From positions 1-64,000 of the forward strand of contig NZ_JAQIFT010000045.1 in assembly GCF_027857615.1 (NCBI RefSeq): a DNA stretch of 64,000 bases, read 5' to 3'. This stretch comes from Holtiella tumoricola. GTDB lineage: Bacteria > Bacillota > Clostridia > Lachnospirales > Cellulosilyticaceae. Position numbers and translations under genes: made by a program. Below the pieces are notes generated by a model. That model searched no databases, was not told the DNA's origin, and saw only the letters and a program-made list of their open reading frames with translations. Positions 25,516 to 34,562 of the stretch are shown here, piece after piece (position 1 is the first letter of the stretch; every line of letters starts with the position of its first letter).

Positions 25516-26018
25516 TATAATCCTAAGAATGATATTTGAGATAAGCCTTTCACTACTAAAAATAGTAAAGCTACCATTAGTATAAAATAAACAATCTCTT
25601 CTCCTCTTTCTCCTGTATGTATTTTACCTATTATTTTATATTTGTATTTTGTAAAAGGGTATAGTAAAGGTACACCTTTAGGATTTAGCATATCTAATAG
25701 TAAATGTGATAAATATCCTAATACTACTCCTAATCCAACATAATTAGTTCCAAATAGCGAATACACTATTCCCCACATTATACCTAAGCCCAATAAACTA
25801 TGTGTTCCTTTTCGATGTCCTAGCTTTTTAAATGGATAATGTAATAAGCTCATTTGTTGACTAATAAAACTTTGAGGATGATCTATATCTGGCAACAAGC
25901 TTCCCGCAGTTGCTCCAATGTAATAACAAGTAAATTCTAGTTCAGACAAAGTGAAAAAATGCTGATGAATAACGCCGGCTAAAACTATTCCTCCTACTAT
26001 ATGAGTTTTATACGTCAT
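25515..26018 (-). CDS. Membrane-bound metal-dependent hydrolase, YdjM-like (DUF457)
   Basis: A 167-residue protein with about four membrane helices. It has the family's histidine- and aspartate-rich motifs: HIVGG at the N-terminus, LLPDIDHPQS, HRKGTHSLLG and a later SHLLLDMLNPKGVP. These residues are thought to bind metal, and members are often called inner-membrane hydrolases, though the reaction is unknown. YdjM of Escherichia coli is LexA-controlled; I see no such site here. AAGGAGG precedes the ATG. Confidence 0.8.
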   Translation of the reverse strand: MTYKTHIVGGIVLAGVIHQHFFTLSELEFTCYYIGATAGSLLPDIDHPQSFISQQMSLLHYPFKKLGHRKGTHSLLGLGIMWGIVYSLFGTNYVGLGVVLGYLSHLLLDMLNPKGVPLLYPFTKYKYKIIGKIHTGERGEEIVYFILMVALLFLVVKGLSQISFLGL

Positions 26019-26103
26019 TTTTCCACCTCCTTATATTTTAGCTTATGTATTTTACTACTTGTCTTATGACAATATACCACATTCCCTTTAAAGTGATAAC
26101 AAT

Positions 26104-26139
26104 AAAAATGAGGACTGTCCCGTAACAGTCCTCATTTTT
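26104..26139. terminator. Bidirectional terminator
   Basis: AAAAATGAGGACTGT and ACAGTCCTCATTTTT form a 15-base stem with a 6-base loop, between the CAP-domain gene and the DUF457 gene. Confidence 0.85.
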
Positions 26140-26213
26140 ATATGCATTTGTATGTATGCTGTATTTTTGTATGTATGTTTCGCTATTTTATCTATTAATT
26201 TGTATGTTTTATA

Positions 26214-27020
26214 TTATTTGCCAATGAACATTTGTGTCCAGTAATGTCCTTGAGCATCATATCCTATACCAATATGTGTGAAGCTTGAATTAAGAATGTT
26301 TGCACGGTGTCCTGGACTATTCATCCATCCTTTTACTACTGCTTCTGGTGTTTGATAACCTTGTGCAATATTTTCACCGGCACTTCTGTAGCTAATGCCA
26401 AATTGTTTTAACATATCAAATGGTGATCCATATGTTGGGCTTGTATGATCAAAATATTTATTTTGTCTCATATCTGTAGATTTAGTTCTTGCTACTTTTC
26501 TAACACTTTCATCCATTGTAAGAGGTTTTAAACCATTTTTAGAACGTTCAACGTTAACAAGTTCTAATACTTTATTTTCATAAGCTGTTTGAGAGCTTAC
26601 TTCTGTACCTGTTCCTGGTTTACTTGTGTCTGGCTTACTTGTGTCTGGCTTATTTGTGTCTGGCTTACTTGTATCTGGCTTACTTGGTACTGAAATATCT
26701 GGTAACCATCCTGGTTTGTTTGTTGCTGGTTGATCTGTATCTGGTAATTCTACATCTGGACAATTATTATCTGAGCAACCTGGTAACCACTCTGGACAAT
26801 CTGTTGATGGCTTGTTTATAGTTGGACAATTTGGTAACCAATTTGAACAATCTTGTGATGGCTTAGTAGTTGTTTGAGAACAGCTATTGGAGTTTCCAAC
26901 TTTAATAACACACCCGTTTTCATATGCTTTATATGTAAGTTCCTTCGCTTGCACTGATGCTGTTGCTGAAAGTGCAGTTATTCCCATTAATGCTAAAGTA
27001 AATAATTTTTTAAATTTCAT
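26214..27020 (-). CDS. Secreted CAP-domain (SCP/PR1) protein, YkwD-like
   Basis: About 268 residues from the ATG at 27020, preceded by GGAG; the open frame upstream is not a good start. Signal peptide with cut likely after SVQA. Then a Cys/Trp-rich stretch with three WLP units (NWLPNC, EWLPGC, GWLPDI), a linker of repeated SKPDT/NKPDT pentads and a C-terminal CAP domain (about 145-268) with the signature pieces FDHTSPTYG, GENIAQGYQTPE, GWMNSPGHRANIL and HYWTQMFIG. The protein is probably exported and bound to the wall; the role of bacterial CAP domains is unsettled. Confidence 0.87.
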   Translation of the reverse strand: MKFKKLFTLALMGITALSATASVQAKELTYKAYENGCVIKVGNSNSCSQTTTKPSQDCSNWLPNCPTINKPSTDCPEWLPGCSDNNCPDVELPDTDQPATNKPGWLPDISVPSKPDTSKPDTNKPDTSKPDTSKPGTGTEVSSQTAYENKVLELVNVERSKNGLKPLTMDESVRKVARTKSTDMRQNKYFDHTSPTYGSPFDMLKQFGISYRSAGENIAQGYQTPEAVVKGWMNSPGHRANILNSSFTHIGIGYDAQGHYWTQMFIGK

Positions 27021-27098
27021 AATACGTCTCCTTTTTTCAAGTCGAATTTTAAAGTTGTTACATATTTGTTTGCTGTTTGTAACATCTTTGTAATATTT

Positions 27099-27126
27099 AT
27101 TATACACATTTTTTCCATCTTTACAA
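27099..27126 (-). promoter_or_regulatory. Promoter of the CAP-domain gene
   Basis: Minus-strand TTGTAA (27121-27126), a 16-base spacer and TATAAT (27099-27104). The implied start near 27092 gives a leader of about 70 bases. Confidence 0.6.
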
Positions 27127-27290
27127 GTCTTTTCAAGAATTTTAGTTTTTCCATATTATTACATTTTCTATTTTATCCTTATTTTTTCCTATCTTACCCT
27201 TTTATATTACAAAGTTATTAATTCATTTAACATTTAGTCTATGTAAGAAAGTGGGTTAGTTCCCGCCTTCCCCCTTTTCTCTAACATATA

Positions 27291-27356
27291 AATCATAAAT
27301 AAAAATAGAAGAGGATATACCCAAAGGTATATCCTCTTCTATTTTTATTTATGATT
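27291..27356. terminator. 31-base-pair perfect palindrome, terminator of the HAD gene
   Basis: The two arms match over 31 bases without a mismatch and are separated only by CAAA. The ends are T-rich on both strands (ATTTTTATTTATGATT). It lies directly downstream of the HAD phosphatase gene on the minus strand. The remaining bases between here and the CAP promoter show nothing else I recognise. Confidence 0.85.
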
Positions 27357-27366
27357 CTGCTACTAT

Positions 27367-28143
27367 TTATAAACATCTCTCTCTAATAATATCTAGTACC
27401 TTACCTGTTTTAGCAATATGTTTAGCATGTTGCTTCATTTCTACTGGAGCATGTTCCATTACATAACTTTCTTCTACCTCATTCAACATAGATACATCAT
27501 TGAAATAATCACCAAATGCCATACATTCTGCTGGATCTATCTGATACTTCTGTTGAAGGAATCTAACCCCTGCACCTTTACTAGTTTGAATACTTCCTAT
27601 ATCCACCCAATTTTTACCCGATACTGTAATCGCAAAATGTTCTCCCCATTTTTCTTTTAAAACATTCTCTATTTCTTTTGTTATACCTTCTCTATGATAA
27701 AAGGCTATCTTAATAATATCTTCTTTTATATCATCACTACTATCTACATTCTGAAGACTATAATAATACTTAGCAATCTCATCTTCAAAGTGAGGATCCA
27801 CTGAAAGATTATAAGCAGTATCTTTACAGCAGATAATCATCTGTATTCCTTCTATTTGCTTTCCTGTTTCAATGACCTGTCTTGCTTTTTGCTGATCTAA
27901 ATAGGTTACACCTATTTCATGTCCTTGATGTTTAATCATAGCACCATTGTCTGCAATTACATAAATACAGTCTAATACTGCTTTAAAATCATTTTCTACT
28001 GTTGCACCTTGCCTGCCAGTTGCTACAGCAAATTTTATATTTTTCTTATTAAGTGCATGAATTACTTCAAAAGTTTCTTTTGAAAAGCTTCCATCCTCTA
28101 ATGCTAACGTTCCATCTAAATCTGAAACAATCAGTTTAATCAT
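27367..28143 (-). CDS. HAD-superfamily phosphatase, Cof type
   Basis: A 258-residue hydrolase. Motif I DLDGTLA at the N-terminus (nucleophile Asp), motif II ATGR, motif III lysine in SKGAGVRFL and motif IV GDYFNDVSML are intact, and a C2B cap domain lies between motifs II and III. Members dephosphorylate sugar phosphates or cofactors such as FMN or pyridoxal phosphate; the substrate is not predictable here. AGAGGTGA precedes the ATG. It is a single-gene unit. Confidence 0.9.
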   Translation of the reverse strand: MIKLIVSDLDGTLALEDGSFSKETFEVIHALNKKNIKFAVATGRQGATVENDFKAVLDCIYVIADNGAMIKHQGHEIGVTYLDQQKARQVIETGKQIEGIQMIICCKDTAYNLSVDPHFEDEIAKYYYSLQNVDSSDDIKEDIIKIAFYHREGITKEIENVLKEKWGEHFAITVSGKNWVDIGSIQTSKGAGVRFLQQKYQIDPAECMAFGDYFNDVSMLNEVEESYVMEHAPVEMKQHAKHIAKTGKVLDIIRERCL

Positions 28144-28229
28144 TTTAAGTCACCTCTTTTTAGTATTCTTCTTTTTTGCCTCATAATACTTTGTTATAAT
28201 GTGGATAATGGAGTTAGGAGGAATTCCCA

Positions 28230-29066
28230 ATGAAAAAATTTAAAATACCTTTAATAGTTATCTCTAGTATATTAGGCCTCGCACTCACTATCTATATTTT
28301 GTTAGGTTTTCATGCTGCTAACAACATGTTTTTTGCACCACAAGTTAGCCATGTTTCTATAGAAGAAGTTCTTGATCAACCTAGTTTCTCTGATGAAGAT
28401 TATGCCTTACTCTATGCTCAAACAGGTATTGCTAAACCTATGATAGATATCTTGAAACAACAACCTGATTTTAAAACAAAAATGTTATCTTTTCAATCCA
28501 ATTACTTTAAACCTCAAAATGTAGTTAAAACAAAAATGACTCCTTTTACAAATATTGATAAAGTACTTAATGAGAAAGGTGAAATGATTCCAGCCTTTGA
28601 ACTAGCACCTTATGAAAATGGTTATATCTTCTTATCTAAATCTACTTACACATATAATTGGCGTCATGGACATGCTGGCCTTGTTATTGATAGTGTACGT
28701 GGTAAAATGTTAGAATCACTAGAACCATTTACACTTAGTATGGAGCAAGATGCTTCTTGGTGGTCTTATCGTCCTACCTTTAAAATGATGCGTCTAAAAG
28801 ATGTAGACCAAGCTTTCTTAGATGAAATTGCAAACTTTGCTGCTACTTCTATGCAAGGTATTCCTTATAATATTCTTGCTATGAAAACCAATAAGACCAT
28901 TCCTACAAGTACCCATTGTTCACATATTGTATGGCATACTTTTAAGCAATTTGGTATTGACCTAGATAGCTCTGGTGGTATCTTTGTTTCCCCTGGGGAT
29001 ATTGGACGTAGCCCCTATTTAGAAACACTGCAAATCTATGGATTTGATCCTAGTAAGGATTGGTGA
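28230..29066 (+). CDS. Membrane-anchored permuted NlpC/P60-like (YiiX/YebB) protein
   Basis: A 278-residue protein with an N-terminal hydrophobic segment (about 5-27). The catalytic motifs are in permuted papain-like order: HGHAGLVID (His) near residue 149 and, further on, STHCSHIVWHTF (Cys) near 230, followed by SPGDIGRSP. In this group the fold acts on lipid or peptide amide/ester bonds, but most bacterial members are uncharacterised. GGAGG lies 8 bases before the ATG. The next gene begins six bases after its stop codon, so the pair probably works together at the membrane surface. Confidence 0.72.
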   Translation: MKKFKIPLIVISSILGLALTIYILLGFHAANNMFFAPQVSHVSIEEVLDQPSFSDEDYALLYAQTGIAKPMIDILKQQPDFKTKMLSFQSNYFKPQNVVKTKMTPFTNIDKVLNEKGEMIPAFELAPYENGYIFLSKSTYTYNWRHGHAGLVIDSVRGKMLESLEPFTLSMEQDASWWSYRPTFKMMRLKDVDQAFLDEIANFAATSMQGIPYNILAMKTNKTIPTSTHCSHIVWHTFKQFGIDLDSSGGIFVSPGDIGRSPYLETLQIYGFDPSKDW

Positions 29067-29071
29067 TACTT

Positions 29072-30130
29072 ATGAAACAAACATATAAAAAGCGATTAGC
29101 CTTAATAGTTACTGGACTAGCTATAAGTCTAATCGCTTTAGTTATCCTCATAAAAACTTTTCTTCCCCCTAAGTTATACACAGAATTAATCATAAATGCA
29201 CAAAATAGTGTGGATTTGACTGATATCTCTATCTATGGTTCTGATTTTACTTACAAACAAATTCATGCTTTTACTTTTTCTGGCCAAGATCTAAAAGCTA
29301 CTTCACAAAACTTTGTTCCTTACTCAGAGGGCTTTATAGAACAAAATCAATTTAAAAACTATCAAAAAATATTTTCTCAAAATGGTCAACCTCTAACCTC
29401 AACCTTTCAAGATTACTATGAAACAGATACCTTTACCTTCTTTGCCTTTCCTGGAGATTTAAGTACCTTTCGTATTCTTGAAAATGCTACAGGTAAGCTT
29501 TCCTCTCTTAACTTACCGCAAAAGCTTTATACCCACTCTATGTATGTATCTGATATGAGAGTTATAGATAACCAACTTATTATCTTAGCTGGTGAAGCCA
29601 TGAGCTACCATGCTCTTATTTATACTGTAGATTTAAATACCTTTGATGTCATTGATTATAAACGCTTAGAGACACATCCTTCTGCATTAAATAGCATGCA
29701 CTATACGCTTACAGATAATGGGCTAGCCCTTTTTATAGCAGGTAATACCTTACAAATTTATAATCCTTTAGATGATACTTTATCCTACTTCCCTCTTCCC
29801 TTTGAAGCTGAAGGTGTTCTATGCAATACTCAATATACATTTACCTATGCTTTACAAGAGAATGAAGTAAAATATCTACTTTTGGAAAATAAGGAACTTC
29901 TCTATCAGAAATCAGTTCCCACCCCTTACCTACTTTCACTCCCGTCTTCTTGGCCAAAAGTACTCGATCTTACTCTTAAAGATAATCTCGTCTATCTCTT
30001 GTTAGAGGACTTATCTGGTCCTCGCTTTAAGAATTATCTTTCAGTATATAACCTTGATACACAAGAGATGAGTTTTTGTCTTGGTATTAGTGATAGTAAT
30101 CCACTCATTTTAACAGGATTTCAAAATTAA
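29072..30130 (+). CDS. Membrane-anchored protein of unknown function, possible beta-propeller
   Basis: About 352 residues. A basic start and one membrane helix (about 12-32) are followed by a domain of about 310 residues rich in short beta strands with repeated patterns of the type RVIDNQLIILAG, YTVDLNTFDVIDYK and SVYNLDTQEMSF, reminiscent of blades in a beta-propeller. I recognise no specific family. I choose the ATG at 29072; a TTG at 29060 overlaps the end of the upstream gene. It is the second gene of an apparent two-gene operon with the YiiX-like protein. Confidence 0.6.
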   Translation: MKQTYKKRLALIVTGLAISLIALVILIKTFLPPKLYTELIINAQNSVDLTDISIYGSDFTYKQIHAFTFSGQDLKATSQNFVPYSEGFIEQNQFKNYQKIFSQNGQPLTSTFQDYYETDTFTFFAFPGDLSTFRILENATGKLSSLNLPQKLYTHSMYVSDMRVIDNQLIILAGEAMSYHALIYTVDLNTFDVIDYKRLETHPSALNSMHYTLTDNGLALFIAGNTLQIYNPLDDTLSYFPLPFEAEGVLCNTQYTFTYALQENEVKYLLLENKELLYQKSVPTPYLLSLPSSWPKVLDLTLKDNLVYLLLEDLSGPRFKNYLSVYNLDTQEMSFCLGISDSNPLILTGFQN

Positions 30131-30211
30131 ATCTACAAATTGTGTTTACAATTCTAACAATTGTGATATACTTAATATTGCATTAGACTTACGTGAGGAC
30201 TTACTCCTTAT

Positions 30212-30251
30212 AAAAAAGCCCCACCAAGTAAATACTTGGTAGGGCTTTTTT
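30212..30251. terminator. Bidirectional terminator after uppP
   Basis: AAAAAAGCCCCACCAAGTA pairs with TACTTGGTAGGGCTTTTTT with a single mismatch, and T runs follow on both strands. Confidence 0.9.
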
Positions 30252-30257
30252 GTATGC

Positions 30258-31079
30258 CTATCTTAAGAAGAAATAGGCAAGAACAATAATACCTAACACA
30301 ATACGATAATATCCAAATGCTTTAAAGTCATGTTTCTTAATATAGCCCATTAAGAACTTAATTGCTAAAATAGATACTACGAATGCCACAACCATTCCTA
30401 CTAAAAGGATAGTCAGCTCCATACTTGTAAATACAAATCCAAATTTAAGAAGCTTTAATAAGCTTGCTCCAAACATAACTGGAATAGCTAGGAAGAATGT
30501 AAATTCTGCTGCTACAAAACGTGAGGTTCCAATTAATATAGCACCAATAATTGTTGCTCCTGAACGTGATGTACCTGGGATAAGTGCAAGAACTTGAAAT
30601 ACACCGATCATAAGCGCAGCCTTATAAGTTAATTGATCTAAAGTCTGTATCTTTGCTACCTTATCTTTATTACGATTTTCAATAATAATAAAGAGTACCC
30701 CGTAAATAATCAGCATTAATGCTACTGTTTGGTAATTATAAAATAGTTCGTCTAATAAATCATCAAAAGGTAGACCAATAATCATAGCTGGTAATACAGC
30801 TACAATTACTTTTAACCATAAGTTGATGGTATCTTTTTTAATTGTTACCTTATCTTTAAAAGAAATAGGAAATAGCTTATTCCAGAACAAGACAACAACT
30901 GCCATAATAGCTCCTAGTTGCACAACTACAAAGAACATTTCTTTAAATTGTGGTGTTACATTGAGCTTAATAAATTCATCTGCTAAAATCATGTGACCTG
31001 TACTACTAATTGGTAACCACTCTGTAATACCTTCAATGATTCCTAATATAATCGCTTTAAAAATTTCAATAAAATCCAT
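30258..31079 (-). CDS. uppP: Undecaprenyl-diphosphatase (BacA type)
   Basis: Recycles undecaprenyl pyrophosphate for cell-wall synthesis and gives bacitracin tolerance. About 273 residues, eight membrane helices, with both active-site motifs: GIIEGITEWLPISSTGHM and IPGTSRSGATI. GAGG precedes the ATG at 31079; an upstream in-frame start would add a charged, non-conserved extension. Single-gene unit ending at a strong terminator. Confidence 0.96.
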   Translation of the reverse strand: MDFIEIFKAIILGIIEGITEWLPISSTGHMILADEFIKLNVTPQFKEMFFVVVQLGAIMAVVVLFWNKLFPISFKDKVTIKKDTINLWLKVIVAVLPAMIIGLPFDDLLDELFYNYQTVALMLIIYGVLFIIIENRNKDKVAKIQTLDQLTYKAALMIGVFQVLALIPGTSRSGATIIGAILIGTSRFVAAEFTFFLAIPVMFGASLLKLLKFGFVFTSMELTILLVGMVVAFVVSILAIKFLMGYIKKHDFKAFGYYRIVLGIIVLAYFFLR

Positions 31080-31283
31080 TTTCTGTCCTCTCTTATCTTT
31101 TTGTTTAGCAAACACTGTTTACTCTTTTGTTTTCCATATTTCTGCAAACTACAGCTAGTATAACATACTTTTTATAAGTTTAAAATTTAAAAGCTAACTT
31201 AAGTCCTCCATTTAATTTCACAGGCATTTGACTTAAGCTAGCTTAACTAACATCAAAATAATTGTTTTAAAATAATATTTTTA

Positions 31284-32018
31284 TTATAAGTCCATAAGCA
31301 CAATCTTACTTGTCCAGTACACTGTCGTACCATCAAGGCTCGTTCCTTGAATAAGCGTGCTCCCATCTTCATCTAATCCTCTTATTACACGTACTTGGTC
31401 ACCCTCTACTAAAGATGTAACATAGTTGGTTTGAATACTGCGAATCGGATTTTTAGTGCGTTCATCACAATCAAGCATATCTGTTGCCCAGCGTACATAA
31501 TGTGCATTATTCATATGTCCATTGATATCAATTTCACCACTACGCACTTTACGAATATCTTCTTTTATAACTTCTACAGGTGCTTTAAGTTTTGGAAGCT
31601 CCTCACCTTCATAAGGCCAATTGAGCTTTTGCATAGGTCCTTCTAACTTTTGCACACGTAAGGGTCTATGTGTATGATAGTCCATTAAAATATAATCTCC
31701 AATGATATATCCAAGTTGCCTATCTTCTTCATCAAAAATATCAAATCTTCTTACACAAAACAACTTGTCAACACCTACAGGATAAGTCTCAATACGTATA
31801 TGTTGTTGCCACTTTGGGTAACTATCTAAATGCATTTTTGCACGAGACACAATCCAATACATTTGCTGATCTTCATCTAATGTAAAATCAATACCTAGTT
31901 CTAAAGCATGCTCACCACTTACTTCTTGCATATAATCTACAAGAGCATTCATTGTTAAATTGTAATTAAAGTCTACATCTCTAAAATTAACTTTAAAGAT
32001 TTTGCTATATTTAGTCAT
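31284..32018 (-). CDS. Acyl-ACP thioesterase
   Basis: About 244 residues, two tandem hot-dog domains. The N-terminal domain has FKVNFRDVDFNYNLTMNALV and the helix DYMQEVSGEHALELGID; the second has INGHMNNAHYVRWATDML, which contains the conserved Asn and His of the FatA/FatB-like family. It hydrolyses acyl-ACP and releases free fatty acids. GAGGGGAG lies directly before the ATG at 32018. It follows the SDR gene by 17 bases, so the two are probably co-transcribed. Confidence 0.88.
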   Translation of the reverse strand: MTKYSKIFKVNFRDVDFNYNLTMNALVDYMQEVSGEHALELGIDFTLDEDQQMYWIVSRAKMHLDSYPKWQQHIRIETYPVGVDKLFCVRRFDIFDEEDRQLGYIIGDYILMDYHTHRPLRVQKLEGPMQKLNWPYEGEELPKLKAPVEVIKEDIRKVRSGEIDINGHMNNAHYVRWATDMLDCDERTKNPIRSIQTNYVTSLVEGDQVRVIRGLDEDGSTLIQGTSLDGTTVYWTSKIVLMDL

Positions 32019-32035
32019 AGCTCCCCTCCTCTCTC

Positions 32036-32797
32036 CTATTTTTTCTGAGTACTGCGTACAAGTAATGTACTTAGCCTGATCGGACATAATGACATAACTA
32101 CGGTAGATAATTTATTAGTCATTCCAGGGATAATAATAGCCTTATGCTTTTTAATTCCTTTGTAAGCACATTTTGCAACTTGCTCTGGTGTCATCGCTGT
32201 CAAGCTAGCAAGTCCAGACTTTTGCATCCTTGCCTTTTTAATAAACTCTGTTTTTGTAGGGCCTGGGCATAGTATACTTACATGAATCCCTTTATCCTTC
32301 CATTCATTACGTAGCGCCATAGATAGTGATAATACATAAGATTTAGAAGCATAATACACTGCCATATATGGACCTGGAGCAAAGGCTGCTGTCGATGCAA
32401 CTTGAAGTACAGTACTACCTGACCCAAGATAAGGATACACTTTTTTCGTCAAATAGGTAAAACCTTTAATATTTGTATCAATACTAATTAAGTCTTCTTC
32501 TTCACTCATTTCTTCAAATGCTCCGAAGAATCCAACCCCTGCATTATTTACAAACAAATCTATCTTTCTATTTTGACTTTTTATGTATGAAATCAGGTGG
32601 TCTATCTCCTCTAGTTGAGTAACATCCACACTTACTACTTGTACTACTACATTATAAGTCTTCTCTAACTCTATTTGCAAATCTTTTAAATTCTTCAAAT
32701 TTCTTGCGCTAAGCAATAAATCATAACCTTCTTTGGCTAACAAGTAGGTCAAAGCCCTCCCTATACCGCTCGTTGCTCCTGTTACTAATGCGTACAC
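32036..32797 (-). CDS. Short-chain dehydrogenase/reductase (SDR)
   Basis: A 253-residue classical SDR. Cofactor motif TGATSGIGR near the start, NNAG (NNAGVGFFG), catalytic Ser and YxxxK in YYASKSYVLSLS, and PGP after it. Basic residues after the second strand (SARNLKN) favour NADP(H). The substrate is unknown; the association with a thioesterase suggests lipid-related chemistry, which is inference. It starts at GTG with AAAGGAG upstream. Confidence 0.88.
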   Translation of the reverse strand: MYALVTGATSGIGRALTYLLAKEGYDLLLSARNLKNLKDLQIELEKTYNVVVQVVSVDVTQLEEIDHLISYIKSQNRKIDLFVNNAGVGFFGAFEEMSEEEDLISIDTNIKGFTYLTKKVYPYLGSGSTVLQVASTAAFAPGPYMAVYYASKSYVLSLSMALRNEWKDKGIHVSILCPGPTKTEFIKKARMQKSGLASLTAMTPEQVAKCAYKGIKKHKAIIIPGMTNKLSTVVMSLCPIRLSTLLVRSTQKK

Positions 32798-32870
32798 TTT
32801 TTTCTCCTTTCACTAACCTTATTAGATGATTCCCAAAAATCAAGTTCTTTATAGAACAGTTAATAAAAAA

Positions 32871-32954
32871 TTGTCACAGTATCTAACTCATTCATTCTAA
32901 AGCTTAAGAGAGGTTAAAACCTCAAAACCTAGAACTACATGTATACTGTGACAA
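32871..32954 (-). terminator. Large structured terminator after queA
   Basis: TTGTCACAGTAT and ATACTGTGACAA form a perfect 12-base outer stem enclosing 60 bases, within which GAGGTTTTAACCTC forms its own small hairpin. On the minus strand the outer stem is followed by TTTTTTATT, which fits termination of queA. Both strands could fold the same way. Confidence 0.6.
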
Positions 32955-32978
32955 CCTTAATATTTAATATAAATCAAT

Positions 32979-34004
32979 CTATTTAATAAACATAGCGTCT
33001 CCAAAACTAAAGAAACGATATTTCTCTTTAACTGCTTCATTATAAGCATGTAATACTTGATCACGACCTGCTAAAGCACTTACAAGCATAATAAGTGTTG
33101 ATTCTGGTAAATGGAAATTAGTAAATAATCTATCTACACATTTAAACTTATAACCTGGATAAATAAAGATATTTGTCCAACCGCTACCTGCACATATAAC
33201 GCCATCTTCAGTAGCATTAGATTCTAATGTTCTTGTGCTAGTTGTACCAACTGAAATAATTTTGCCGCCATTAGCTTTGGCATCATTAATAATCTTAGCA
33301 TTTTCTTCATCAATAATATAGAATTCTGAGTGCATTTCATGTTCTAAAATATCTTCTACTTTTACTGGTCTGAAAGTACCTAACCCAACATGTAGTGTTA
33401 CATAGGCGATATGCACACCTTTTTCTTTAATTTGTTCTAATAATTCTTTTGTAAAGTGTAAGCCAGCTGTAGGTGCTGCAGCACTGCCTTCATGTTTTGA
33501 GTACACTGTTTGGTAGCGTTCTTTATCTTCTAATTTCTCATGAATATATGGTGGAAGTGGCATTTCACCAAGTTGATCTAGTACCTCTTCAAAAATCCCT
33601 TCATATTCAAAAGTTACAATTCGTTTTCCATCTTCAATTATTTCTTTAATTGTCGCTGTTAAAATACCGTCTCCAAATACAATACGGTCTCCAATACGTG
33701 CTTTCTTCCCTGGTTTTACAAGAACTTCCCAATCTTTTTCACTTTTTCTTGTAAGAAGTAAAAACTCTACTTTTCCACCAGAACCTTCTCTTGCTCCAAA
33801 AAGTCTTGCTGGAATAACACGTGTATCATTAAGTACTAAACAGTCTCCAGGATTTAAATAAGTTATCATATCATAAAAATGTTTATGTTGTATTTCACCT
33901 GTTACTTTATCAAGTACCATAAGTTTTGATGCTGTACGTTCTTCAAGAGGAACTTGAGCTATAAGTTCTTCTGGTAAGTCAAAATAAAAGTCTGATGTAT
34001 TCAT
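32979..34004 (-). CDS. queA: tRNA preQ1(34) S-adenosylmethionine ribosyltransferase-isomerase
   Basis: Transfers the ribosyl part of SAM to preQ1 in tRNA, making epoxyqueuosine. 341 residues, usual length. Typical motifs: DFYFDLPEELIAQVP, RTASKLMVLD, NDTRVIPARLFG, AAPTAGLHFT, HVGLGTFRPV and NFHLPESTLIMLV. GGAG precedes the ATG. It has its own promoter (34105-34133) and ends at a large hairpin, so it is a single-gene unit, away from tgt-yajC. It is the last clearly chromosomal gene before the prophage. Confidence 0.97.
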   Translation of the reverse strand: MNTSDFYFDLPEELIAQVPLEERTASKLMVLDKVTGEIQHKHFYDMITYLNPGDCLVLNDTRVIPARLFGAREGSGGKVEFLLLTRKSEKDWEVLVKPGKKARIGDRIVFGDGILTATIKEIIEDGKRIVTFEYEGIFEEVLDQLGEMPLPPYIHEKLEDKERYQTVYSKHEGSAAAPTAGLHFTKELLEQIKEKGVHIAYVTLHVGLGTFRPVKVEDILEHEMHSEFYIIDEENAKIINDAKANGGKIISVGTTSTRTLESNATEDGVICAGSGWTNIFIYPGYKFKCVDRLFTNFHLPESTLIMLVSALAGRDQVLHAYNEAVKEKYRFFSFGDAMFIK

Positions 34005-34104
34005 ACGTTCTCCAATCTGTCCTATATCTTAGTCTTTATCTTAATAAATTTTCTAAGTTTATCTATTCATTTTTATTGTCTCTCATAATATAATTCTACC
34101 TATA

Positions 34105-34133
34105 ATAGTACGTTTTTAGCCTGTATTCGTCAA
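34105..34133 (-). promoter_or_regulatory. Promoter of queA
   Basis: Minus-strand TTGACG (34128-34133), a 17-base spacer and TACTAT (34105-34110). The leader is about 95 bases. I see no preQ1 riboswitch pattern in it. Confidence 0.7.
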
Positions 34134-34404
34134 GCTAGCTATAAAATTTCTCCTGTTATCTCTTCCAAGAATCAATAGAAAATTGTTCTCTATAATGATA
34201 TTCCCTATATAGACTAATAAAAAACAAATAAACGTATTGTAAATCAGATTATTTTATCTTGTAAATCAAAATTTACTTCTATTATAGTCCGGTTTACAGT
34301 CTTGGTAAAGATTTATAATAAGTATTACATATTTTACATTATAGAATTAATGTCATCAACTATCTATGACATGACATTTTGTACCCACATCTCCTATTAT
34401 TTAT

Positions 34405-34462
34405 TTTCCCCATGTCCAAGCATATATATAATAAGACTACTTTATGCTTACAGTTGGGGAAA
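34405..34462. other. Nested inverted repeat of unknown role
   Basis: TTTCCCC (34405-34411) pairs with GGGGAAA (34456-34462), and inside them AAGCATA (34418-34424) pairs with TATGCTT (34443-34449). No T run follows on either strand. It lies in the long gene-free stretch 34005-35336 between queA and the first prophage gene. Read on the minus strand it includes TTAAAATTTCCCCA, similar to a segment of the small RNA repeats at 20 kb. Confidence 0.35.
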
Positions 34463-34562
34463 TTTTAATTGTTTTGAGTCTAACTCACCTACATTTCGTA
34501 GGGCAGTTTTGGGATTCGCTAACGACTGTTAGAGTTATAGCTCGATTGCGATTCACACTTGA

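Noticed and set aside
26600..26720. Short tandem DNA repeats in the CAP gene as a possible regulatory repeat
   Set aside because: They encode the SKPDT/NKPDT protein linker in frame and need no other explanation.
34302..34532. A 76-codon plus-strand frame next to queA
   Set aside because: It has no ribosome site, odd composition (many Ile, Tyr, Ser and Cys) and spans an inverted repeat; it ends among decayed phage sequence.
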